DNA of 64,000 nucleotides, from assembly GCF_937425535.1 (NCBI RefSeq), contig NZ_OW485601.1:4695501-4759500 (forward strand), in the 5' to 3' direction. This stretch comes from Rhodovastum atsumiense. Its GTDB lineage: Bacteria; Pseudomonadota; Alphaproteobacteria; Acetobacterales; Acetobacteraceae. Shown in pieces: positions 1 through 6,692 of the stretch. Each line of letters begins with the position of its first letter. Within the stretch, counting starts at the first letter, position 1. The translations under genes and the position numbers were made by a program. The notes under the pieces were generated by a model, which was given only the letters and a program-made list of their open reading frames with translations, was not told the DNA's origin and did no database searches.

Positions 1-857
1 CCGGACATGGCGGGCTGACGGTGCTGCGCGCGCTGGTGCGTGAGCTGCCCGACCGCGCGTTCGTCTATCTTGGCGACCACGCGCATGCGCCTTATGGCGA
101 TCGGGCGCCCGATGACATCTACCAGCTCACGCTCGCCTCGCTGGAGCGGCTGTTCGCGCAGGGGTGCCGGCTGGTGGTGGTGGCCTGCAACACGGCCGCG
201 GCCATCGGTTTGCGCCGGTTGCAGCAGACCTGGCTGCCGCGCGCCCATCCGGACCGCCGGGTGATCGGCGTGCTGGTGCCGATGGTCGAGGCCATCACCG
301 GCATGCCGTGGCAGGCGACGGTGGAAGCCGGGCGGCACCGCGGCGAGCCCCGCACCATCGCCGTGTTCGCGACCCGGCACACGGTCGAGAGCGGTGCCTT
401 CGTGCACGAGATCGGCAAGCGCGCGCCGGAGATCACGGTGGTGCAGCAGGCCTGTCCGGCGCTGGTGCCGCTGATCGAAGGGGCCGCCCCCGCCGAGGCG
501 GTCCGCGCCGCGGTGCGCGGCTATGCGGCGGAGCTGATGCAGCGCCTGGGGGGCGTGGTGCCGGATGCCGCCCTGCTCGGCTGCACGCATTACCCGCTGG
601 CACAGCCCTGTTTCACCGAGGCGCTGCCGGGTGTGGAAATCCTCTCCCAGCCGGACATCACCGCGCGCAGCCTGGCCGCTTATCTGCGGCGCCATCCCGA
701 TCTTGATGCGATCGGGGCACGGCCGGTGCGCTTCTACACCACCGGTTCGGCCGAGCGGGTTTCGCTGATGGCCAGCCGTTTCTATGGCGAGACAGTGACC
801 TTCCGCGGCCTGGCGCCGGTGCGCCCGGGGAACGCGCCATACCGGGCTGCTTCGTGA
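1..857 (+). CDS. murI: Glutamate racemase, 5' end cut by the window edge
   Basis: Interconverts L- and D-glutamate in the cytoplasm to supply D-Glu for peptidoglycan. The reading frame is open to the left edge, and its first visible residues (GHGGLTVLRAL) match the start of racemases, so only about a dozen residues are missing. Both catalytic cysteines of the Asp/Glu racemase fold are present: the CNTA motif (Cys codon at 186-188) and the GCTHYPL motif (Cys codon at 582-584). The C-terminus is of normal length. A hairpin lies 120 bp downstream. The family assignment is firm; the true start is outside the window. Confidence 0.95.
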   Translation, partial: GHGGLTVLRALVRELPDRAFVYLGDHAHAPYGDRAPDDIYQLTLASLERLFAQGCRLVVVACNTAAAIGLRRLQQTWLPRAHPDRRVIGVLVPMVEAITGMPWQATVEAGRHRGEPRTIAVFATRHTVESGAFVHEIGKRAPEITVVQQACPALVPLIEGAAPAEAVRAAVRGYAAELMQRLGGVVPDAALLGCTHYPLAQPCFTEALPGVEILSQPDITARSLAAYLRRHPDLDAIGARPVRFYTTGSAERVSLMASRFYGETVTFRGLAPVRPGNAPYRAAS

Positions 858-979
858 CCTGAGCTTTCCGTCCGATGCTGCCATGTGATTGGTGGGGATC
901 AGGTGGCATTCGGAGCCGATGCGTCTTCATTGACACTGTGTCTGAAAACACTGCATATTTACTACAGGAAAACAAAACA

Positions 980-1000
980 CATCAGCAATTATTGCTGATG
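980..1000. terminator. Perfect 9-bp stem-loop between murI and the PilZ gene
   Basis: The arms CATCAGCAA and TTGCTGATG flank a 3-nt loop in an otherwise AT-rich gap. They are followed by a short, imperfect T-rich run (TTAGTTTTG). It may terminate murI, or it may be a leader hairpin of the next gene, whose start lies 24 nt downstream. Confidence 0.5.
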
Positions 1001-1023
1001 CATTAGTTTTGAATTCGCAAATA

Positions 1024-1986
1024 ATGCCGAGCGAACGTCCCATGTTGCGCGTGCGCGGATTTTTCCTGGTGGCCATCGTCATGATGGGGGTTTGGGTACC
1101 CGCAGCGGTTTTTGCTGCCCCTCCGGGATCCCTGGATTATCTTGAATCCCTGGCCACTCGCGTGCGGGCGGCGGCACTGCTGGAAAGCGTCGCCCGCCAG
1201 ACGCTGACGCCCGATCCCGCCCAGGCGTCCGTGGGGGCCCGCGCCAGACTCGCGCAGGCGCGTCGCGACCTGCACGTCGCGGTGGCGGCGCTGACGGCCG
1301 CGATCAAGGCGGACCCGTCGCTGTCCGCGGGCGACATGCGGGGCCGGGATGCTCTGCGCGCCGGCGATGCCATCGCGGCGGCCGCTGGCGGGGAGCATGA
1401 TCCCCACGGGGAGCCGCAAGGCGCGCGGCCGGCGGCGGACTGGGACCAGGCGATCGGGACCCTGCTGGAGGCGACGGAGCAACTCCTCGCCGAGCTCAAG
1501 GCCGGGCGGCGGGTCCACTTCCAGGAGGGGGCAGGCAAGACACAGGCCGATGTGGGAGGCGGGCTGCCACGGTTCGATGTCGGCTTCTATCTGCGGGGTG
1601 GCGCCATCGGCGGGGCGGTCATGCTGGGGCTGGGATGGTTGATATGGCGGACGGCAAAGAGGCAGGAGCGCCCGACCCGCCATGGCAGGCGGTTTCCCTG
1701 CGGCGGGTCCGCCGAGATCCGCGACGAGGCCGGGCTGGTGCGGCACGGGCAGATGGTCAACGTCTCCTGTGGTGGGGCCGCGGTGCGGCTGCAGGCAGGG
1801 GCGGCGGGGGCACTGAGGAAGGACAGCCATGTGACGCTGCGCCTGGAGAACGGCCTGACCTTGCCGGGCCATGTGGTCGCCCATGCCGAGGGCCTGCTCC
1901 GGCTGGGCTTCGACCATATGGACGAAGAGACCCAGAAGTCGTTCTGGGATTTCCATGACCGCCAGCGCCTGGCCGTGGCCGACTGA
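1024..1986 (+). CDS. Membrane-anchored PilZ-domain protein
   Basis: About 320 residues. An N-terminal hydrophobic signal or anchor segment (through residue ~36, ending AVFAA) precedes a ~150-residue extracytoplasmic helical region rich in Ala, Arg and Glu. A second membrane segment (GGAVMLGLGWLIW) follows. The C-terminal ~95 residues form a PilZ-type barrel beginning RRFPCGG and including NVSCGGAAV and an LRLGFDHM strand. PilZ domains often bind cyclic di-GMP, but the classic RxxxR...D/NxSxxG signature is only partly kept (N-V-S-C-G-G), so ligand binding is uncertain. Neither ATG 1024 nor ATG 1042 has a strong ribosome site; 1042 gives the neatest signal peptide. Partner unknown. Confidence 0.7.
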   Translation: MPSERPMLRVRGFFLVAIVMMGVWVPAAVFAAPPGSLDYLESLATRVRAAALLESVARQTLTPDPAQASVGARARLAQARRDLHVAVAALTAAIKADPSLSAGDMRGRDALRAGDAIAAAAGGEHDPHGEPQGARPAADWDQAIGTLLEATEQLLAELKAGRRVHFQEGAGKTQADVGGGLPRFDVGFYLRGGAIGGAVMLGLGWLIWRTAKRQERPTRHGRRFPCGGSAEIRDEAGLVRHGQMVNVSCGGAAVRLQAGAAGALRKDSHVTLRLENGLTLPGHVVAHAEGLLRLGFDHMDEETQKSFWDFHDRQRLAVAD

Positions 1987-1995
1987 TCACCCCCG

Positions 1996-2262
1996 TCACC
2001 CGGGGGCGGAACCGGGGGCGGCGGCTGGGCTGTTGCTTTCGCCAGCGACATCCCCGCCTTCGCGCGCCACGGCCTCGTACTCGTCGGCCAGTTGCAGCAG
2101 GATATCGCGGATCAGCGGGTCCCCGGGATGCGAGGCCATGCGGCGAAGGCGGGCGGCTTCGTCCAGGCAACAGCCTGGTTCACGTCGACACCGGATGTCA
2201 CACGGCATGCGATATCGTAGCTGCATGGCATTCAATTTGCGGGGGAAATAGCGCCGCCGCAA
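1996..2262 (-). CDS. Small hypothetical protein, DP-x-IRD-x-LL-x-LA-x-EYE type
   Basis: Up to 88 residues. The conserved-looking core (residues ~35-66: ARLRRMASHPGDPLIRD, then LLQLADEYEAVAR) resembles short helical proteins common in alphaproteobacteria, in which a helix of residues past service is followed by an EYE-containing helix. Function is unknown. Internal Met codons allow a shorter product starting near 2226 or 2205. It converges with the PilZ gene with a 9-bp gap. A 10-bp palindrome lies just upstream. Confidence 0.55.
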   Translation of the reverse strand: MRRRYFPRKLNAMQLRYRMPCDIRCRREPGCCLDEAARLRRMASHPGDPLIRDILLQLADEYEAVAREGGDVAGESNSPAAAPGSAPG

Positions 2263-2273
2263 GCAATCAAAAC

Positions 2274-2283
2274 GTTATATAAC
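2274..2283. promoter_or_regulatory. GTTATATAAC palindrome with TATAAT nearby
   Basis: A perfect 10-bp palindrome inside a pair of CGTTATA direct repeats, with TATAAT at 2287-2292. It sits 12 bp upstream of the leftward small gene and could be its operator. No convincing -35 box is visible on either strand. Confidence 0.3.
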
Positions 2284-2603
2284 CGTTATAATGCAGGGGC
2301 TGCCAGGGGGGGATGACGCACACCACTGTACTGCTAAGCCACAGGCCCGCGTGAATCCGAGGAGTGGCTGCGAATTCCAGGGCGCGGCCGGTGGCGTTCC
2401 GCGGCAGCGGCAACGCCCGGTTATTTACCGGATTTGCAATTTTACAAAAACGGTTGTCGCTCGCGCAACAACTTTCATACGCGGAGTTTTACTTTTCAAT
2501 GCATTCTTCTGCCGTTCATTAAATATTTCCTGACTTGGCCGTTGCTTGGACTTTGGTGTCAGTATCTTCACAAAACGGCGGTGACACGCCTTGGAGGGGG
2601 GAG

Positions 2604-2819
2604 ATGAATGAAGCGGGATATGATGACGGTCTGGTTCATGGGCACCGCTGGGCGAGCGAACCTTTTGGATACTGTCCACGCAAGCCTGCGCTCAGGCGCC
2701 GACACGAGGCAATGCCGCCGCTGGCGACGGCAAGGAAAGCCACGACGCTGATCGCGCAGGACGAGGCGGGCCTCGATCTTTTGGCGCGTCGCCGGGCACG
2801 GATCGTCCTCGTCGATTGA
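2604..2819 (+). CDS. Possible small protein, 71 residues
   Basis: The ATG follows a strong purine run (GGAGGGGGGAG), which is the only reason for listing it. The product begins MNEAGYDDGL and ends in a basic helix followed by ARIVLVD. I recognise no family. A second ATG 4 nt downstream opens a different 47-codon frame from the same ribosome site. It may be noise. Confidence 0.25.
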   Translation: MNEAGYDDGLVHGHRWASEPFGYCPRKPALRRRHEAMPPLATARKATTLIAQDEAGLDLLARRRARIVLVD

Positions 2820-3137
2820 TGCATCCGTCCAGGGTCGCCGCGGGCGACCTGCATGGGCGGGCCCGTAGGGGCAGGTGGTCTGCCTGCGCGCGGGTGCCCG
2901 GGCTGTGGGGTGCCCGATGCCGTTCCTTCGGGGGGCGGTGTGCCGGCGCGGGGCATCAACCGGGCGAATCACGAGGGCGGCCGTCGTCCAGGTATCCAAA
3001 GGTAAACGATCAAGCGAAAACGCCTTTTCGCATCGCAATCGTGGTCTGACTGCAAGTCATCGCCGCTGACGATCGCAGCATAATGTCAATGCTGTAGAAG
3101 AGAGCGCTTGTCCTGTTTTACCATTGGAGTGACATTG

Positions 3138-4067
3138 ATGAATGTGGACGTGAAAACTGCGCCTGCTCCTGCTGATGTCTTGCTTGACTCGCCCGTCATC
3201 GCCAGTGTTGGCGTGATCGGCGCCGGCCAGATGGGCAATGGCATTGCCCATGTCTGCGCCGTCGCGGGGCTGCCGGTGGTGATGCTGGATGCCAAGCCCG
3301 AGGCCCTGGACAAGGCCATCGCCACCATCAGCCGCAATCTCGACCGGCAGGTGCACAAGAACCTGATCAGCGCCGAGGACAAGGCGGCGGCGCTGGCGCG
3401 CATCACGGCCAGCGGCGACTACGCCGCGTTCGACGATTGCGACATCGTCATCGAGGCGGCGACCGAGCGGGAAGAGGTGAAGAAGGCGATCTTCCTGCAG
3501 CTCGTGCCGCATCTGAAGCCCTCGGCGATGGTGGCTTCCAACACGTCGTCGATCTCGATCACGCGGCTGGCCGCGGTGACCGACCGGCCCGAGAAGTTCA
3601 TCGGCATGCACTTCATGAACCCGGTACCGGTCATGAAGCTGGTGGAGATCATCCGCGGCATCGCCACCGACGAGCCGACCTTCCAGGCGGTGATGGCGCT
3701 CGCGCACCGGCTGGGCAAGACCACGGCGGTGGCCGAGGATTTCCCTGCCTTCATCGTCAACCGCATCCTGGTGCCGATGATCAACGAGGCGGTCTATGCC
3801 CTGTACGAGGGCGTCGGCCATGTGAACTCGATCGACAGCGGCATGAAGCTGGGCACCAACCATCCGATGGGGCCACTGGAGCTGGCCGACTTCATCGGGC
3901 TGGATACCTGCCTGTCGATCATGCAGGTCCTGTATGACGGATTGTCCGACAGCAAGTACCGGCCCTGCCCGCTGCTGGTGAAATACGTCGAGGCCGGCTG
4001 GCTCGGGCGCAAGACCGGGCGCGGGTTCTATGACTACTCGCAGCATCCCCCGCGGCCGACACGCTAG
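3138..4067 (+). CDS. hbd: 3-hydroxybutyryl-CoA dehydrogenase
   Basis: NAD(P)-dependent oxidoreductase interconverting 3-hydroxybutyryl-CoA and acetoacetyl-CoA. It serves butyrate or PHB-linked metabolism and beta-oxidation in the cytoplasm. The 309-residue protein has an N-terminal Rossmann motif (GVIGAGQMGNGIAH), the catalytic-domain signature SNTSSISIT, the HFMNPVPVMKLVEII block, and the C-terminal NHPMGPLELADFIGLD dimerisation segment with GRGFYDY at the end. Length is that of single-function enzymes, so no hydratase is fused. ATG 3138 is chosen because GGAG lies 8 nt upstream; a start 30 nt further up would lack one. No thiolase or PHB gene lies next to it, so the pathway context is open. 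Confidence 0.93.
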   Translation: MNVDVKTAPAPADVLLDSPVIASVGVIGAGQMGNGIAHVCAVAGLPVVMLDAKPEALDKAIATISRNLDRQVHKNLISAEDKAAALARITASGDYAAFDDCDIVIEAATEREEVKKAIFLQLVPHLKPSAMVASNTSSISITRLAAVTDRPEKFIGMHFMNPVPVMKLVEIIRGIATDEPTFQAVMALAHRLGKTTAVAEDFPAFIVNRILVPMINEAVYALYEGVGHVNSIDSGMKLGTNHPMGPLELADFIGLDTCLSIMQVLYDGLSDSKYRPCPLLVKYVEAGWLGRKTGRGFYDYSQHPPRPTR

Positions 4068-4202
4068 GCTATCTTCGTCCGTCACGTTGCCCGTCGCAAG
4101 CGGGGGCAGGGCGTGCCGGCCGTCCTGGCGGTGCTGTGGTGGACGAGGCAACAGGCAACCGGGCCTGTTGCCGGGATTCCTTCTTCTTCTGCGGAGGTCA
4201 GC

Positions 4203-4421
4203 ATGGCGAGGCTTACGGACAAGGCGGCCGGGCAGGTCATTCGCATCGTCACGCCCGAGGACGAGGACAGGGTGCGTTACCGCGCCGCCCTGCTGCGGGC
4301 CTGTGACAATGCGCCGGGGTTCCTGGCGACGGGCTGGATCACCGTTCCCTGGTTCCTGGCGACGTCGTTGATGTCGTTCCAGGCGGAACTGCTCGCCCGT
4401 CGGCTGCGCCGGGACCGCTGA
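4203..4421 (+). CDS. Small hypothetical protein, 72 residues
   Basis: The ATG is preceded by a good GGAGGT ribosome site. The N-terminal half is charged (IVTPEDEDRVRYRAALLRACDN) and the C-terminal half is hydrophobic (FLATGWITVPWFLATSLMSF) with a basic tail, suggesting a single membrane helix or amphipathic association. No family is recognised. It is followed directly by the palindromic element at 4431-4502, which would terminate it. Confidence 0.5.
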   Translation: MARLTDKAAGQVIRIVTPEDEDRVRYRAALLRACDNAPGFLATGWITVPWFLATSLMSFQAELLARRLRRDR

Positions 4422-4430
4422 TGGTATGCC

Positions 4431-4502
4431 GCGCAGCGCTTTTGGGGTGCAGGGGCCTTATGGCCCCTGCCGGGTCCAGGGCAGAGCCCTGGCCTTATTT
4501 TT
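4431..4502 (+). repeat. Type-1 twin-palindrome element, copy A
   Basis: GCAGGGGCC and GGCCCCTGC (4449-4470, 4-nt loop) are followed by CCAGGGC and GCCCTGG (4476-4492, 3-nt loop) and then a T-rich run. Related copies lie near 37055, 43231 and 57341. It separates two convergent genes and its second stem plus T run looks like an intrinsic terminator for the rightward gene. The leftward stop codon (4495-4497) lies at its edge. Confidence 0.85.
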
Positions 4503-5154
4503 TCTCGTCTTGCGCGCAGGCGAGGAGGGCCTGCAGGGCGTCCAGGGTATCGATGCCCAGCAATGCCACGCCCCGATAAAAATCCGTATCTGCCCGTTTA
4601 TTGATCTCGTGCAGGCATGACCTTGCCCACCGGTCCGGATGCTGCGCGAAGAATGCTGCCGCGGTGGCGACGTCGTGCCGCGCCCGCTCCGGTTCGCCCT
4701 CCGCGGTTGCCTGCCCGGCGCGGGTCAGCAGGGTCGCGAGGAAGGCGAGTTCGAAAGCCAGGTGGTCTGCGGGTTCACGCCATGCGCCGGGCGGCGCCAG
4801 CCCGGCCGCGGTGAAGGCGGCCGCGACCGCATGGGTGCAATCGGCGAACAGCAGCCGTTCCTCGGTCGTCCACACCGATTCCCACATCGGCACCGGCGCC
4901 TCCGGCCCAAGGAACAGCCGCGTGTTGTCGTGCTCGATCGCTTCCAGCGTGATCGTGTCCAGGGAGGCGAGCGCCTGCCCCAGCAGGGCAAGCCCCGTGC
5001 GGCCTGCCTCGCCCGTAGTGCCGGGTGGCCAGGTTTCGGCGATGTGGTCCTGCGCGCAGCGGTGCAGCAGGGCCCGGTCGCAGCCGGGGCGGAGCAGTCG
5101 CGCCAGGAAGCCGCAGGCGGCGCCATGGGCGAACAGGGTGTTCGCGTCGGTCAT
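4495..5154 (-). CDS. dmsD: TorD/DmsD-family maturation chaperone
   Basis: Cytoplasmic chaperone that binds the Tat signal and apo-form of a molybdenum reductase before cofactor insertion and export. The 219-residue protein is all-helical in style and has the family landmarks: EAIEHDNTRLFLGPEAPVPMWESVW (the region usually bearing Y/F-x-x-LF and a proline-rich turn) and the later EPADHLAFELAFLATL block. It is the last gene of the leftward dms operon, 24 bp after dmsC, so its client is very probably DmsA encoded upstream. It is distinct in sequence from the TorD at 33957. Confidence 0.85.
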   Translation of the reverse strand: MTDANTLFAHGAACGFLARLLRPGCDRALLHRCAQDHIAETWPPGTTGEAGRTGLALLGQALASLDTITLEAIEHDNTRLFLGPEAPVPMWESVWTTEERLLFADCTHAVAAAFTAAGLAPPGAWREPADHLAFELAFLATLLTRAGQATAEGEPERARHDVATAAAFFAQHPDRWARSCLHEINKRADTDFYRGVALLGIDTLDALQALLACAQDEKK

Positions 5155-5178
5155 CGTTCCGCTCCGGTGCGGGCCCGG

Positions 5179-6057
5179 CTACAGGCCGAAGAGCACGTGC
5201 ATGCGGAAGAAGGCGAGCCGTCCGAGCGCCTCTCCCGCCAGGGTGACCAGGAAGGCGCAGGCGCCGAGCATCGGCACCATCGCCATGCCGTTGCGCAGCT
5301 TGAGGATGGCCCCCTGGGCGAACAGCGCCACGCCGGCGACCAGCAGCACCAGCCGCAGCGCGAACAGCCCCAGCCCATCCCCCAGTACCACCGACAGCGC
5401 CGAGATGCCGCGGGCATTCGTCTCCGCGCCGGCGATCAGGCTCATCGGGATCTCGACCACCTTCGCCGCCAGCCCCAGCCCCAGGGCCAGCAGCAGCACG
5501 GTGGTCACGCGCAGCAGCGGCGCGCCCAGTTCCAGCCCGGTGGCGCGGGCCCAGTGCAGCGAGACCAGCGCACCAATGGCGATGGTGCCAAGCAGCAGCG
5601 CCGATCCGGCGAAGTTGAGCAGCGTCGCCGGTGAATTCCAGGCCGGCACGGTGACGATGGCGTACACCTTGCTCATCGCGAAGACGCTGGCCAGGCCGGA
5701 GAGTCCGGCCAGCAGCGCGAGCGGCCCGGCCAGGCCGGCGAGGCCCTCGGACCGACGGGCCAGCGTCAGGCCGGCGAGGCAGGCGAGGAAGGCCCCGGTG
5801 CACAGGATTTCGCGGCTCAGCCAGGATTGCCCGAGATTGAGCAGGGCGAAGGGGCTGTGCGCCGGGGTGCCCAGATGGGCGAAGGAGAAGGCCAGCCCGA
5901 TGCCGCCGAGCACCAGGGCGACGATTTCCCGCTGCGCCAGCAGGCGCCGTGCGCCGGGGCCGCCGGCGAGGCGCGCGAGTTCGCCGACCACCGCCATCCC
6001 CGCCGCCGTCTGGACCAGCAGGGTGAAGACCACGAGCGGCCAGTCTTCCGTATACAT
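5179..6057 (-). CDS. dmsC: DMSO reductase membrane anchor subunit
   Basis: Integral membrane subunit that oxidises quinol and passes electrons to the iron-sulfur subunit. The 292-residue protein has about eight hydrophobic segments and opens with the typical MYTEDWPLVVFTLLVQTAAG; the GIGLAFSFAHLGTPAHSPFALLN stretch is characteristic of DmsC/NrfD-like anchors. It begins 2 bp after dmsB stops, so the two are translationally close. Its presence shows that the DmsA enzyme is a quinol-linked membrane complex rather than the soluble periplasmic type. Confidence 0.9.
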   Translation of the reverse strand: MYTEDWPLVVFTLLVQTAAGMAVVGELARLAGGPGARRLLAQREIVALVLGGIGLAFSFAHLGTPAHSPFALLNLGQSWLSREILCTGAFLACLAGLTLARRSEGLAGLAGPLALLAGLSGLASVFAMSKVYAIVTVPAWNSPATLLNFAGSALLLGTIAIGALVSLHWARATGLELGAPLLRVTTVLLLALGLGLAAKVVEIPMSLIAGAETNARGISALSVVLGDGLGLFALRLVLLVAGVALFAQGAILKLRNGMAMVPMLGACAFLVTLAGEALGRLAFFRMHVLFGL

Positions 6058-6059
6058 GG

Positions 6060-6680
6060 CTAGACTTCCTCCGGATTGGCGATCCTGCCGGATTTCGAGC
6101 CCAGTGGCCGCGCGGTCCGTCCGGGCGAGACCAGCAGGTTCGGCCGGGTGATGGCGGGATCGGGCAATGGCGCGATCGGCACGGACTCACCCCATTGCCG
6201 TTCCAGCTCCTCGCGTTCCCCGAAGGTAAGGGAGCGGGCCGGGCAGGCGGCGACGCAGGCCGGCTTCTCGCCCTGTTCCAGGCGGTCCTTGCAGAAATCG
6301 CATTTGGTCATCACCCCCAGCGCCGCGTTGAACTGCGGCGCGCGATAGGGGCAGGCCCATTCGCAGTAGCGGCAGCCGATGCACTTGGAGGCGTCGACGC
6401 TGACGATGCCGTTGGCGTCCTTGTGCATCGCCGTGGTCGGGCAGTTGCGCACGCAGATCGGGTCGTCGCAGTGATTGCAGGAGATCGACAGGTAGTAGGC
6501 GAAGACGCTCTGGGTGAAGGTGCCGTCGGCGCGCGCGACCCAGTCGCCGCCGCTGTATTCGGAGACGCGGCGCCATTTAACGCCCTCGGGCAGGTCGTTC
6601 TTGTCCTTGCAGGCGATCATGCAGGTCTTGCAGCCCGTGCAGGTCGCCACGTCGATGTGAAACGCCGGATGCTTGATCAT
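6060..6680 (-). CDS. dmsB: DMSO reductase iron-sulfur subunit
   Basis: Electron-transfer subunit carrying four [4Fe-4S] clusters between DmsC and DmsA. The 206 residues contain four ferredoxin-type cysteine groups: CTGCKTCMIACKD, CNHCDDPICVRNCP, CIGCRYCEWACP and CDFCKDRLEQGEKPACVAACP. The last group binds clusters together with the other three in the usual crossed arrangement. Length and motif order match DmsB/PhsB-type proteins. It lies 12 bp downstream of dmsA in the same operon. Confidence 0.95.
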   Translation of the reverse strand: MIKHPAFHIDVATCTGCKTCMIACKDKNDLPEGVKWRRVSEYSGGDWVARADGTFTQSVFAYYLSISCNHCDDPICVRNCPTTAMHKDANGIVSVDASKCIGCRYCEWACPYRAPQFNAALGVMTKCDFCKDRLEQGEKPACVAACPARSLTFGEREELERQWGESVPIAPLPDPAITRPNLLVSPGRTARPLGSKSGRIANPEEV

Positions 6681-6692
6681 GGCGCGGGTTCC

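Larger units (their letters stand above)
2263..3137. other. Long gap with no convincing gene
   Basis: About 870 bp between the small leftward gene and the hydroxybutyryl-CoA dehydrogenase. It holds the palindrome at 2274-2283, an AT-rich stretch at 2420-2530, and one small rightward reading frame listed separately. Other open frames here have no clear ribosome site or recognisable protein pattern and look like GC-rich noise. Confidence 0.5.

Noticed and set aside
2568-3038. Leftward 156-codon frame in the gap before hbd
   Set aside because: Arg/Pro-rich product without pattern and no ribosome site.
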